From: a virus
DNA length: 59,882 bases
Reading direction: 5' to 3' (one strand)
Virus record (IMG/VR): IMGVR_UViG_3300044451_000166
Span: 1 to 59,882 of that record
Made by a program: the position numbers and the translations under genes
Shown: piece by piece, positions 33,821-42,070 of the stretch
Position numbering within the stretch: position 1 is the stretch's first letter
Layout: every line of letters begins with the position of its first letter
The notes under the pieces: model-generated
Told to the model about the DNA's origin: nothing
Databases searched by the model: none
What the model saw: only the letters and a program-made list of their open reading frames with translations

Positions 33821-34486
33821 CTAATTAAAGACCGATAACTGGTGTTTAATTGTACTATTAATTGTGGACACGGGTTTAACAGATGCCAGATATTCATAAT
33901 CTTCATATGCCAATTCCGCAGACATCCGCAAGGTAAGTACCTTACGGAAAATACGCTTACGGAACCCAGACTCCATGTCGAGCAGGTCGGCATTGGTCCA
34001 GTCCAGTAAGTCAAACCTTCGGGTAGTCCCATCTGCTGGGATAGTTATTGAATTAAAGCGCATCGGGACAGTCTTTTGTAGAATGCCAGCCGTTAGCTCA
34101 CGATCATGTAAAGCCGTTCTGGTGTAGGTCGACACCTGATAAAGTAAGTCCATAGGAATAAAATCTTGGGTTTTTTTAAATGAAGTTCGTGACGATCCTG
34201 ACACGCTTGCGCTAGTGCTAGGCCAATAGTCAAAATAGGCAGGGTTTCCGTCCCAGTTATTTGGAGCCCCCGAATAAATCATTAGATCTGAATGCTGACG
34301 GTCTGCGGCATGAAGAACGTCAATTAATTCGACAGTAATAAATGGGTAATCACGTTCGGTTTCTGATTCTGGATAACGAAAGAATATGCGGACTGGGCGG
34401 GTATTATTGCGGTCATCCGTGATTTTTATATTAGAAAAACGTAGTTTAACAGCTTCGTCCTCTGCTAGCAGGAAGCCAATTTTCAT
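33821..34486 (-). CDS. Neck or tail-terminator protein candidate
   Basis: 221 residues with a beta/alpha fold: VRIFFRYPESETERDYPFIT, DLLDWTNADLLDME and a C-terminal LRMSAELAYEDYEYLASVK. No named motif can be given. The place (between capsid-connector genes and the sheath) is that of tail-completion/terminator proteins in myoviruses, so this is a likely role. It overlaps its upstream neighbour by 4 bases. Confidence 0.55.
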   Translation of the reverse strand: MKIGFLLAEDEAVKLRFSNIKITDDRNNTRPVRIFFRYPESETERDYPFITVELIDVLHAADRQHSDLMIYSGAPNNWDGNPAYFDYWPSTSASVSGSSRTSFKKTQDFIPMDLLYQVSTYTRTALHDRELTAGILQKTVPMRFNSITIPADGTTRRFDLLDWTNADLLDMESGFRKRIFRKVLTLRMSAELAYEDYEYLASVKPVSTINSTIKHQLSVFN

Positions 34487-34872
34487 TGCGGCAACCCCAA
34501 AAGCTTGTTTAGATTTTGGTTAATTTTTTTACCCAAGTTTTGGTTAGCAGTAACCACTTCATGTCTAATCAAAGATCTGGCAGGGGGACCGTACTCCAAG
34601 CGAAAGGCTTTTTGTGCCGAGGCGTTGCCCTTAACCCTATATACAAATGCTAAGTCTTTGGAGTCCCACTCAATAGTAAAGTCTTCAGCAATGTCTTCGT
34701 ATTGTGCTTCCTTTTGGGGAAGCTCTTTTTGAATGCGAGAGATCTCTGCATCAAGGGCTGGTTCTACAGCAAGTTTAAGATACTCATTAATGTTTAAAAC
34801 GATGTCCCCCAAGTACAGCAGCGGGGACGGAACTCCAGAAATGAAGTTAGTAGAACTAGAGGACGTAGTCAT
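34483..34872 (-). CDS. Neck or head-tail connector protein candidate
   Basis: 129 residues from ATG 34872 (a GTG at 34890 is an alternative). Helical: YLGDIVLNINEYLKLAVEPA, ISRIQKELPQKEAQYEDIAE, then a basic end. Composition and place next to the portal/capsid-to-sheath genes suggest a connector. No diagnostic motif. Confidence 0.5.
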   Translation of the reverse strand: MTTSSSSTNFISGVPSPLLYLGDIVLNINEYLKLAVEPALDAEISRIQKELPQKEAQYEDIAEDFTIEWDSKDLAFVYRVKGNASAQKAFRLEYGPPARSLIRHEVVTANQNLGKKINQNLNKLLGLPQ

Positions 34873-34914
34873 AGATTGCCACCATGGCACTCCTTAGTTC
34901 TAGGCAGTTGTGAT

Positions 34915-34933
34915 GTGCAACGGCGCGTTGCAC
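34915..34933. other. Perfect 8-bp inverted repeat with 3-base loop
   Basis: gtgcaacg-gcg-cgttgcac in the short gap between two neck genes. It could be an RNA-processing or attenuating hairpin. No U-run follows on the minus strand, so it is not a typical terminator. Confidence 0.6.
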
Positions 34934-34945
34934 GGTTTAATCTTA

Positions 34946-35476
34946 TCAGGAAATTGAAGGCAATGAAGCGGGCCAAGGAAAGTTGTCTACCCTCATTGCC
35001 TCTGGACCGGGATCGTTGGGCATTTCGTCATCTACGTAGACTTCAATGCCTTCAATAACGACTAACACGTCATCTTTTGCTCGACCACGAACGCGATACA
35101 TGGTTACTTGGTAATACCTAGCATCGTAAAAAAACATGTCGTTAAGGTGGCGTTGGTACTCAAAGGTGTCGGGAACTCCCGCATCGCGCATGTCGTCAAT
35201 AGACAAAACAACGTTTACCACTTGGACCGGCTGTCGACCTTCTGGAATAGCTCGCTTAGTGTCTTCAGTTTCAGTTATTTGGATAATAGGTATCGGTATT
35301 CCCTTTTTATACTTTTTCCCACCAGACCCAGCTGGACCTTCATCGTATACATCGTCGTAGGAGCTGCCATTAGCGCCAAACGAAATAAACGAAAACCATG
35401 TAATGAATTCGCCAGTGCGCTTATGGTAATCCCGGTATTGTTTTCGAATTAATGAAAGTTCTCGTCTGGTATCCAT
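34946..35476 (-). CDS. Neck-region hypothetical protein
   Basis: 176 residues. Charged N-terminus RRELSLIRKQYRDYHKRTGE, a Gly/Lys loop SGGKKYKKG, then a beta-rich part (VQVVNVVLSIDDMRDAGVP, YYQVTMYRVRGRA, VVIEGIEVYVDDE). The last section looks like a beta-barrel connector protein. Probably part of the head-tail neck, by position. No recognised family. Confidence 0.5.
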   Translation of the reverse strand: MDTRRELSLIRKQYRDYHKRTGEFITWFSFISFGANGSSYDDVYDEGPAGSGGKKYKKGIPIPIIQITETEDTKRAIPEGRQPVQVVNVVLSIDDMRDAGVPDTFEYQRHLNDMFFYDARYYQVTMYRVRGRAKDDVLVVIEGIEVYVDDEMPNDPGPEAMRVDNFPWPASLPSIS

Positions 35477-35478
35477 AA

Positions 35479-36330
35479 TTAAATACCGTAAATTGCAGAA
35501 GTATTAGACCCAACTCCGGGGGGTGTGTCAATAAAAACGTCGTCAAACAGTTTGTCTTCTGGCTCCTCAATTCCAATAATACCGTCGCTAATTTCTGGAA
35601 AAATTCTTTCAATTGGACCAGTTTCACCAAGTTCACGAGCCTTATACAAGGGAACAAGGCGATTTGTAGTCCTAGACACACGACGAAGATTCATAATTTC
35701 AATACGATCCAAACCAATGTTGAGAGCCTTGGCCTGTTTTTCGTAGGCTTTAGACCAGTAGTCAAGCAAACTTTGCACCATGCGGTAACGCTGACTTGCC
35801 GGGATGTGCACAGACTCAGAAGTCATAACATCAATGTCTCTACTGTATTCCGTCAACAATCCCCACAAAGCATCAACAACTGTTCCCATTCCAATGGTGT
35901 CGACAACAATGTCAGACATATTTTCCAAAGCAATGGGTAAGTTGTAAACATGTTGTTCAATAGAGTGGCGTGCATAGAACTTCAAGTCACTTGGCAAAAC
36001 CCATTCGTAGTAATACCCTTCAACAAGAATTTTGGTTGAAGATGAAAAACTTGTATTAAAACGAATAATTCCATTGCGCTGGTCTAACGAGTAGTACGCG
36101 CTTGCAGTTTTGTCGGTTGTAACGGTTACTGGAGACCCGGTTGTATAGGTTGCAATCCATAGGCTGTCAGCATCAATATTTGGGCTTCCTAGTTCGTAGG
36201 TTCTACCCACCGCATCAAAAGACACTTGAAAGAATTTAGGAAAATCTCGTAAAAAGCCACGTGCTATATACATGACTTGTTTGACAACGTCCTCATCAAA
36301 CCCACTGTTAACTAGATCTTGATGAGCCAT
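35479..36330 (-). CDS. Neck/connector hypothetical protein, 283 aa
   Basis: MAHQDLVNSGFDEDVVKQVM at the start, a beta-sheet region (SLWIATYTTGSPVTVTTDKT, KILVEGYYYEW), then a helical C-terminal half (LDYWSKAYEKQAKALNIGL, RIEIMNLRRVS). Phage connector proteins of this size are common in this place. No specific family; no strong ribosome site visible before the ATG. Confidence 0.5.
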   Translation of the reverse strand: MAHQDLVNSGFDEDVVKQVMYIARGFLRDFPKFFQVSFDAVGRTYELGSPNIDADSLWIATYTTGSPVTVTTDKTASAYYSLDQRNGIIRFNTSFSSSTKILVEGYYYEWVLPSDLKFYARHSIEQHVYNLPIALENMSDIVVDTIGMGTVVDALWGLLTEYSRDIDVMTSESVHIPASQRYRMVQSLLDYWSKAYEKQAKALNIGLDRIEIMNLRRVSRTTNRLVPLYKARELGETGPIERIFPEISDGIIGIEEPEDKLFDDVFIDTPPGVGSNTSAIYGI

Positions 36331-36344
36331 GTAACAAGTTTACT

Positions 36345-36509
36345 TTATGTTGAAGGCTGGTCACCAGAGCCAGCGCCGGGAACGGTGTCTTGCAACTGCT
36401 GACCAATTGCTGGTTGTTGTTCCCTGAATCGTTGCAACGTAAATCGACGTACTTTTGTAATGTCCTGGACACTGCCGGACGGTAACGGAAGTAGTTCTTC
36501 TTCTCTCAC
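36345..36509 (-). CDS. Small hypothetical protein, 54 aa
   Basis: GTG at 36509 overlapping the upstream stop as GTGA, stop TAA at 36345. The sequence has an acidic start (VREEELLPLP), KVRRFTLQRFREQQ and a Gly/Ser/Asp-rich end. Gap-filling position and coupling support a true gene; function unknown. GGA lies just upstream of the GTG. Confidence 0.5.
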   Translation of the reverse strand: MREEELLPLPSGSVQDITKVRRFTLQRFREQQPAIGQQLQDTVPGAGSGDQPST

Positions 36510-37150
36510 AATCCAGCCAAAAAGAACGGATTTAAAGGCTCGTCAAACCCCGGACCAGCGTAAGCAGCAAGGTTTTCCCAAAAAGCTCCTTGTTTTACGT
36601 ACAAAGAAGATTGTCCTGTTGCAGGGGAAAACGCTGTTCGCACGTACAAGTCTCCGGATGAACCAACGTTTCCGGGAACAGCCGCTCCACTTCTAATAAT
36701 GGTTCCAATAAATTTACGCTTATCAACGGAGCTTGTTACCCCAAACGTCTCACCAGACTTTCGATACAACGCGTACAGAAGCATCTGTGTGTCTAATAGT
36801 GTTGGAAATACAGGATTGGTTGCGTCTGTAGTGCCAGCAACAACAGTCAACACAAACAACGCACCACTTTTCTCCGCTACCACCAAGTCAAAGCGGGGGT
36901 CGGAAGCAGCGACAGTAAGTGACAAAGTTGATCCCGAAATGGCTGCGTACTCACCGTTGATAAGAGCCTCACCAGAAGTTAGCGTGATAAGGCCATTACT
37001 AGCAGATGAGTACGTGGCATCAAAGCCAGAAAAAACACCGTACTTGTTATTACCAAGCACTGAGAAATCGAGTGAATCAGGTTCTGCTTGATCAAGGCTC
37101 TGGATTGCTACCCCAAAACTACTTGCGTTGGGTACTGTAAATCCAGACAT
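36506..37150 (-). CDS. Minor virion protein candidate, 214 aa
   Basis: Beta-rich chain full of Ser/Thr/Gly: FGVAIQSLDQAEPDSLDFSV, LITLTSGEALINGEYAAISG, YALYRKSGETFGVTSSVDKR, GDLYVRTAFSPATGQSSLYV. The motif RxGxAVPxNxGxxGDLYV resembles decoration or fibre domains. Placed between capsid and neck genes. GAGGT precedes the ATG. Head decoration or collar protein is the best guess. Confidence 0.55.
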   Translation of the reverse strand: MSGFTVPNASSFGVAIQSLDQAEPDSLDFSVLGNNKYGVFSGFDATYSSASNGLITLTSGEALINGEYAAISGSTLSLTVAASDPRFDLVVAEKSGALFVLTVVAGTTDATNPVFPTLLDTQMLLYALYRKSGETFGVTSSVDKRKFIGTIIRSGAAVPGNVGSSGDLYVRTAFSPATGQSSLYVKQGAFWENLAAYAGPGFDEPLNPFFLAGL

Positions 37151-37157
37151 TTAAACC

Positions 37158-37409
37158 TCAGAGAGTGTCGTAAATATTCCCCGTGCTCTTTAGATAATCA
37201 TACAAACCACGAGGGAGCTTGTATCGGGTTCCGTCTTTAAAATCCCAAGACGATTGACCCCAAAACATTACCCAAGTACCTTTCACGCGTGCAGAAACTG
37301 TCCCATCTGGGTCGCCCCCCGGGACAACCGTTGGTTCAATGATTTCAACAGTGTGAAGATTTTCTTCTTCTTGTTCTACAAACTCTTTAATTATTTTTTT
37401 ACGTGCCAT
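37158..37409 (-). CDS. Hypothetical protein following the major capsid gene
   Basis: 83 residues, with acidic N-terminal part (EFVEQEEENLHTVEIIEP), then VPGGDPDGTVSARVKGTWVM and KLPRGLYDYLKSTG. Reminiscent of small phage proteins with a GTW-type beta hairpin, but no family is certain. AAGGA precedes the ATG. Confidence 0.55.
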   Translation of the reverse strand: MARKKIIKEFVEQEEENLHTVEIIEPTVVPGGDPDGTVSARVKGTWVMFWGQSSWDFKDGTRYKLPRGLYDYLKSTGNIYDTL

Positions 37410-37435
37410 ATCGTGTCCTTATTGTGGGTTGTGTG

Positions 37436-37461
37436 AGGTGGGCAGAATTACCTACCCACCC
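37436..37461. terminator. Hairpin after the major capsid gene
   Basis: aggtgggcag (37436-37445) and ctacccaccc (37452-37461) pair over about ten positions on the minus-strand RNA, with two G-U pairs and a 6-base loop. It lies 15 bases after the capsid stop. No U-run follows, so partial termination or transcript stabilisation is as likely as full termination. Confidence 0.45.
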
Positions 37462-37475
37462 TAACACAAGTTAAA

Positions 37476-38555
37476 TCAGGCAATTGCACCGCCCTTGGTG
37501 TTGATAACGACACGAGACTCGGCGGTAATCATGCCGAAGCCCCAAATCGCGTACCAAGCCAAACCGTGCTCACGACCAAAGTCAATGACACCACCGTCAC
37601 GGAGTTCAACCGGGAGGGCAATGGCGTGACCGAAGGCGTTGTCACCAATCATCAGAGCGCTGTACGACGCGGCAGCAGGCGGTTGCGTACCAGCCGAGCC
37701 GCTGTCGATGTCAGCCGGGCCCTGGCCTTGCTTGACTTGCGTCGTCTCAATGAAGACAACGTCGTACAGGCGGCCAATTTCACCGAGCATGAAGTTGCCC
37801 GGGGCAGCGTACTTGGTGACTTCAATGAATTCCGGCCAGTCACGGAGCGCACGACTCTGCGACGGATGGACGAAGCACACGTAGGTGTCGCCCAGACGCG
37901 GAATGTTCTGACCAGCCAAGATTTCAACTGCGTCCTTGACGGTTGCAGGAGAGAGATAGCCCGGGCTTGCCGCAGTGCCAACAGTGCCTGCATCGTATGG
38001 CGAGATCGTTGTACGAGCACCTTCCGCAACGTTGCGACCAAACACAACTGACGGAGGAACCGCAGCGCCACCAGCAAACGGAACTGCGCTCTGGTACAGC
38101 GTGTTGCGAGCTTGAATGTCCATGGACTGCGCCATGTGACGACCCAGCAGGCGCGAGGCCGAGGCCATCACGTCATCGAACGCCGCGTTCAAGAGCAGTT
38201 CAGTGACTGCAATGGCTTGACCGTGTTCCGAAACGGTGATCTGGATTTGCGAAGCCGAAAGAGCAACCGGCTCAAGACGAACACCCTCAGTGAGTGTTGC
38301 GCCGGTGCTTTCGTTCACGCCAAGATTCGTGTAACGCATAAAGTTAACCGTGAGACCCGGCATGACACCAAGCTCTGTCTTCTTCACTGCGAATTGCTCA
38401 AAGCGCAAAACGGGCATCGCCTGGAACAAAATTTCCTTGCTCCAAATTTGCTGGATTGCGGGTGAAAGCGTTGCATCAGACGAGTAACCCGTTGTCGTTA
38501 CCGACGTAAGTCCCGCGCCTGTGATTGCTCCACCTTGTGGGGCTGGAAGTGCCAT
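37476..38555 (-). CDS. Major capsid protein, N4-gp56 family
   Basis: 359 residues. The N-terminus LSPAIQQIWSKEILFQAMPV, then GVMPGLTVNFMRYTNLG, AIAVTELLLNAAFDDVMASA, HPSQSRALRDWPEFIEV and GEIGRLYDVVFIETTQV. These blocks are typical of the N4-gp56 type HK97-fold capsid proteins. GGAGG lies before the ATG; the gene is more GC-rich than its surroundings, fitting very high expression. Confidence 0.92.
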   Translation of the reverse strand: MALPAPQGGAITGAGLTSVTTTGYSSDATLSPAIQQIWSKEILFQAMPVLRFEQFAVKKTELGVMPGLTVNFMRYTNLGVNESTGATLTEGVRLEPVALSASQIQITVSEHGQAIAVTELLLNAAFDDVMASASRLLGRHMAQSMDIQARNTLYQSAVPFAGGAAVPPSVVFGRNVAEGARTTISPYDAGTVGTAASPGYLSPATVKDAVEILAGQNIPRLGDTYVCFVHPSQSRALRDWPEFIEVTKYAAPGNFMLGEIGRLYDVVFIETTQVKQGQGPADIDSGSAGTQPPAAASYSALMIGDNAFGHAIALPVELRDGGVIDFGREHGLAWYAIWGFGMITAESRVVINTKGGAIA

Positions 38556-38588
38556 GTTAGATTCCTCCGAAAGTTAATGGATGTTTTA

Positions 38589-39377
38589 TTAAAACCGACC
38601 TTTTGAGGATCGAGAGTTAAGTAACCTGTCTCTCATTTTAACATACTGATCCATCGACATGTTACGGATGTCTTCCGCAGTCAACGTTTGGTATTCCGCT
38701 TGGGTTTCCATAGGTCCAACCGGCGGGGCCGTAACCGGCGCACCTTTCACAGTGCGCGGAGTGGTCGCCTGTTGAACACTAGCAAGTATAGCAGCGCTTC
38801 GCTGCTTGAGGATTTCTACTGATGTTTCAATCTCTTCAGGAGACCCACCAGCAATAAGGTCAATAAGTTCCGGAATGATTGTTTCCTGTTCCTCGTGCAT
38901 GCGGCGCTGACGGTAGGTCTCAAGTTCACGCAACAAACGTTCCTTTTCCAACAATGCCTGTTGCGCCTGGCGCTCCCGCTCAATTTGAGCAAAACGGTTC
39001 TGCCACTCAGCGTCGATGTTCTGGATCTTGGCGTTAAACTCGTCCTCTTTTTTGGACAGAAGCTCTTTGGCGCTTAGTTCCTCAAACTCTCGCTTGCGGC
39101 GCTCCTCTTCTTCTTTTCGTGCCGTTTCCTGAGCCTGTTTAATGGCGTCCTCACGATCACGAGCAAGAATAGCAAGTTGTTCTTCAAGAACCTTGGTTCG
39201 ACTATCGGCTTCTTCAAGACGCTTGTACAGTTTGTCTTTTTCTTGCTTACGAATCAGCTCAACGTCTTCTTCAGAAAAGACGCGTTGCTTCTTTCCAGCG
39301 ACCTCGGCGGCCTCTGCATGGAATGTTTCTGTCGCCTCTGCTGGGACGACAATTTCATCTGTTTCTCGCTTGCTCAT
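38589..39377 (-). CDS. Scaffold protein candidate
   Basis: 262 residues, almost wholly coiled coil from about 30 to 170 with Glu/Lys/Arg/Gln repeats (EELSAKELLSKKEDEFNAKI), then a Pro/Val linker and a basic end SRSSKGRF. Position between portal and capsid genes and this composition define capsid scaffolds. AGGAG before the ATG. Confidence 0.8.
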   Translation of the reverse strand: MSKRETDEIVVPAEATETFHAEAAEVAGKKQRVFSEEDVELIRKQEKDKLYKRLEEADSRTKVLEEQLAILARDREDAIKQAQETARKEEEERRKREFEELSAKELLSKKEDEFNAKIQNIDAEWQNRFAQIERERQAQQALLEKERLLRELETYRQRRMHEEQETIIPELIDLIAGGSPEEIETSVEILKQRSAAILASVQQATTPRTVKGAPVTAPPVGPMETQAEYQTLTAEDIRNMSMDQYVKMRDRLLNSRSSKGRF

Positions 39378-39428
39378 AATTTCTCCTATGTGTTGTTAAG
39401 CGATTACTAACTGATATTAAATTACTTT

Positions 39429-41120
39429 TTATTTATCTTCATCAGGTACACGACGTTGGGCGAACCTTGCGCCGTATGCCCTGCTAGTTATTTTGTTCAT
39501 CAAATCCAGTTCAATGGGGTTTACCCCAGTCCCTGGCAGTACACCCCCACCTTGGGGATTTCCTGCAGTATTAACATTAGCACCTCCAGCGGAGGTCGTT
39601 TGCATTCCAGATGCTTCAGGCAACAGGCCGGTAGCAAGCATCACTGCCTGCCCAATTTGAGCACGAACAAGATCAAGCGCACCCTGGTCAACAGCGTCAT
39701 CCATAAGTTCGTCAAAAATTTCAAGCATTTTTTCATTGGGAAACTCTTCGCCAAGGGCTTTAAGAGCACCCTTTTTTGACTCTAGACCAAGAGCCATTTT
39801 TGATTGAACCTCGTTAAGTTTAATTAAAGCATCAACAGGTAGAGGATCCGGCCAGTGGATAGTGGTTTTGTACGTGTTGGGGTCAGCCGGATCAAGTTGC
39901 GGAAGTTGATCGGCCTCTGGTTCTGCCGACTGTGTGGGATCGTAAAGCAACAATTGTGGTTCAAAGATTGCCGCAGTACGAATTACAATTTCATTCAAAC
40001 GTTCGAGGCCTTGAGTAAAGTGGGTTTTTTTCATTTGGTAACGATTCATCAATGGCTGATACTGAATAGCAAGAGCAACACCACTGGTGTTTGAAACTGG
40101 TTGAAATTGTCCAAGTGCTGTTTCAGGAACACCCGTAATTTCATGCATTGCTCTCTTAATCATTTGAATGTATTCAAGGGCGCCAGACATTTCCCCCCGA
40201 GATTCAAGGTTAAAAACCTGTGCATCTTTGGGTAGCCCTGCCCACACTTTTTTAGGACCACGTTCAAGTTGGCTTGCCTTTGCACCGGTGATGATGGTTA
40301 CCGGGGCGGCATGGTAGTTGATGATGTCAGATACTTCCGTCATCTTTTCGTTGAGTTCACGATTCAGTTGGATGATGTCCCAAATGTCCGACTGTCCCCA
40401 AGGCGACGACGTAATTGTTACGTTTGGAATGTGGACAACAGGAACCATTCCTAAAGCATTGGGGTACTCGTCAATGAGCTCATCATTGATGTATTGTTGA
40501 ACAGAACCATCGGTCAGTATTTCTGTAAAAGTGTAAACCTGACGAGTTCCTTCAGGAGAAGTCCCCCAAAAACGATACTTTAATTTAAAGCGGATCAAAC
40601 GTTCACGGTCATGCGGGTGATATTCCGGAAAGCAGTGAGCAGGGTTGAGGGGAAGGATACGAATACGACCAGCTCGCGGCATGCCAGCAACGTCAACGTA
40701 TGGTTCGTCGTAGGCAACTTTTACAAAACAATCACCAGTAACTGACGCAAGTTGGCCCATTTGCCATAGGAGGTAGTGCTTGTTATTGTGGTTGTCCCAC
40801 ACCTCGTGCAGTAGTCGAGGAATGATCGCTTGATTTTGTTCCGGAACTTTAAATTGCACTCCTTTACCAAAACAAAAGTTGGTAATGAAATCTGACATTG
40901 TACGAACGTAATTCATTGTTACGTTGTTGTCTCCCATTTCGCGGCGGTATGACCAGTGGTGTCCGAGATACCACGCCCACGCGGATGAGTAACGGTTTAG
41001 ACGCGGGCCGTGAACTTCAAACTCTTCATCGGCAAGTTCCACCAAACCTAAAGGGCTGATGGCAACAGTCAAGTCGCTAGATGCCGCCCGGTAAGACGGT
41101 GACCAAAAGTCAATGGGCAT
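39429..41120 (-). CDS. Portal protein
   Basis: 563 residues. N-terminal part WAWYLGHHWSYRREMGDNN, NYVRTMSDFITNFCFGKGVQ, DCFVKVAYDEPYVD, helix-turn DIIQLNRELNEKMTEVSDII, SGVALAIQYQPLMNRY. These resemble the SPP1 gp6-type/DUF1073-like portal family; a dodecameric portal on the capsid vertex is the role. GAGGT before the ATG. It directly precedes scaffold and capsid genes in transcription. Confidence 0.88.
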   Translation of the reverse strand: MPIDFWSPSYRAASSDLTVAISPLGLVELADEEFEVHGPRLNRYSSAWAWYLGHHWSYRREMGDNNVTMNYVRTMSDFITNFCFGKGVQFKVPEQNQAIIPRLLHEVWDNHNNKHYLLWQMGQLASVTGDCFVKVAYDEPYVDVAGMPRAGRIRILPLNPAHCFPEYHPHDRERLIRFKLKYRFWGTSPEGTRQVYTFTEILTDGSVQQYINDELIDEYPNALGMVPVVHIPNVTITSSPWGQSDIWDIIQLNRELNEKMTEVSDIINYHAAPVTIITGAKASQLERGPKKVWAGLPKDAQVFNLESRGEMSGALEYIQMIKRAMHEITGVPETALGQFQPVSNTSGVALAIQYQPLMNRYQMKKTHFTQGLERLNEIVIRTAAIFEPQLLLYDPTQSAEPEADQLPQLDPADPNTYKTTIHWPDPLPVDALIKLNEVQSKMALGLESKKGALKALGEEFPNEKMLEIFDELMDDAVDQGALDLVRAQIGQAVMLATGLLPEASGMQTTSAGGANVNTAGNPQGGGVLPGTGVNPIELDLMNKITSRAYGARFAQRRVPDEDK

Positions 41121-41144
41121 TAATTAACCTCGATTGAAAAAGAA

Positions 41145-41411
41145 CTACTTTTTCTTTTTTGCAGGGACTTTTGTAGGTGTTGCGCTCTTCTTTTTGTCCT
41201 GCTCAACAGCGGCAACCGCCAATTTGACAAGCAACGCCGTGTTTTTATCACCAATCTTAGTGGACAGCCACGAAAGGCCCGCCGCAACTGCCGGGATGGC
41301 AAGTGCAACAACTTCAGTAGACACGTTTGCTTTGACAGCAACGTAAGTTAAAACGCCAAGAACAGAGCCCTTAATAACAGCGTCTTGGTGAAACTTTTGT
41401 AAATTGTTCAT
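41145..41411 (-). CDS. Small membrane protein, holin-like
   Basis: 88 residues: hydrophobic segment at about 15-25 (SVLGVLTYVAV) and 32-49 (EVVALAIPAVAAGLSWL), then a Lys/Pro-rich end KVPAKKKK. Fits a class II holin or other small membrane protein. AGGAG before the ATG. It lies between the HslV-like and portal genes, apart from the endolysin. Confidence 0.55.
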   Translation of the reverse strand: MNNLQKFHQDAVIKGSVLGVLTYVAVKANVSTEVVALAIPAVAAGLSWLSTKIGDKNTALLVKLAVAAVEQDKKKSATPTKVPAKKKK

Positions 41412-41434
41412 ATGATCTCCTAATGTTTCTTAAA

Positions 41435-42070
41435 TTATACAGGTTTGGTGGGTTTTTTGGAAATGTCTGATTCTTGTACGTATGTGTGGTATGGAGCACC
41501 AGTATACGGATCAAATTTAGCAGCTGCCGCCAACGCCTTAATTGCATGTTTCTTTGCGGTTCCAAGAGATGTTTTTGTCTTTGTTTGCAATGCATGCAGT
41601 GCCCCCATTGCGTATTGGGCTCCCGTTCCCAGGGCGTAAACACCGTTTAAATCGGAATACCACGAGTAATTGCCTTCAATAGTGTAGAGCGTCCCATTGA
41701 CAGCAACGATGATTGACGAGCCGTGTTCAGCAATGTGTTCTTTTTCGTCGTTGTCTGGGGCGGCATAACCTTGAAGCTCAAAGCACTCCCTCAACGCCGG
41801 AATAAATTTAGTTGTAATGAATTGATCAAGTTTTCGACCACGCGTCTTTGGCGGAGGTGCTGGAGGTTGAAAAGCATGGTGGAGCAAGTTAATAGCTCTT
41901 ACGTCACCGGCGGCCCCCAATAAATATTTACCATTAAACGCAACTTTTCCTGCGTTTTCTTTTAGTGTTACTAATTGAGTGGCATACCCCTCCTCAACAA
42001 AATCAGTAACTTGAGAATCGGTACAGATGAGCGCAAACCCATCTCCTTGAATGCCAATAATAGTTGTCAT
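41435..42070 (-). CDS. HslV/proteasome-like Ntn hydrolase
   Basis: 211 residues starting MTTIIGIQGDG; removal of Met would leave a Thr nucleophile, and counted from it CTDSQVT puts Asp at position 17 as in proteasome beta/HslV. Then KVAFNGKYLLGAAGDV (Lys and the GxxGD turn), SSIIVAVNGTLYTIE, and YALGTGAQYAMGALHAL, matching HslV's GSG-x-YA block. It may cut phage or host proteins; a HslU-type ATPase partner is not in the window. It overlaps the phosphoesterase gene by 4 bases and lies just before portal and capsid genes, where a prohead maturation protease is often found. Confidence 0.85.
   Translation of the reverse strand: MTTIIGIQGDGFALICTDSQVTDFVEEGYATQLVTLKENAGKVAFNGKYLLGAAGDVRAINLLHHAFQPPAPPPKTRGRKLDQFITTKFIPALRECFELQGYAAPDNDEKEHIAEHGSSIIVAVNGTLYTIEGNYSWYSDLNGVYALGTGAQYAMGALHALQTKTKTSLGTAKKHAIKALAAAAKFDPYTGAPYHTYVQESDISKKPTKPV

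Noticed and set aside
37566-38465. Long open frames on the plus strand and other minus frames inside the capsid gene
   Set aside because: Shadows produced by the GC-richer capsid gene; no ribosome sites, and the capsid frame is certain.
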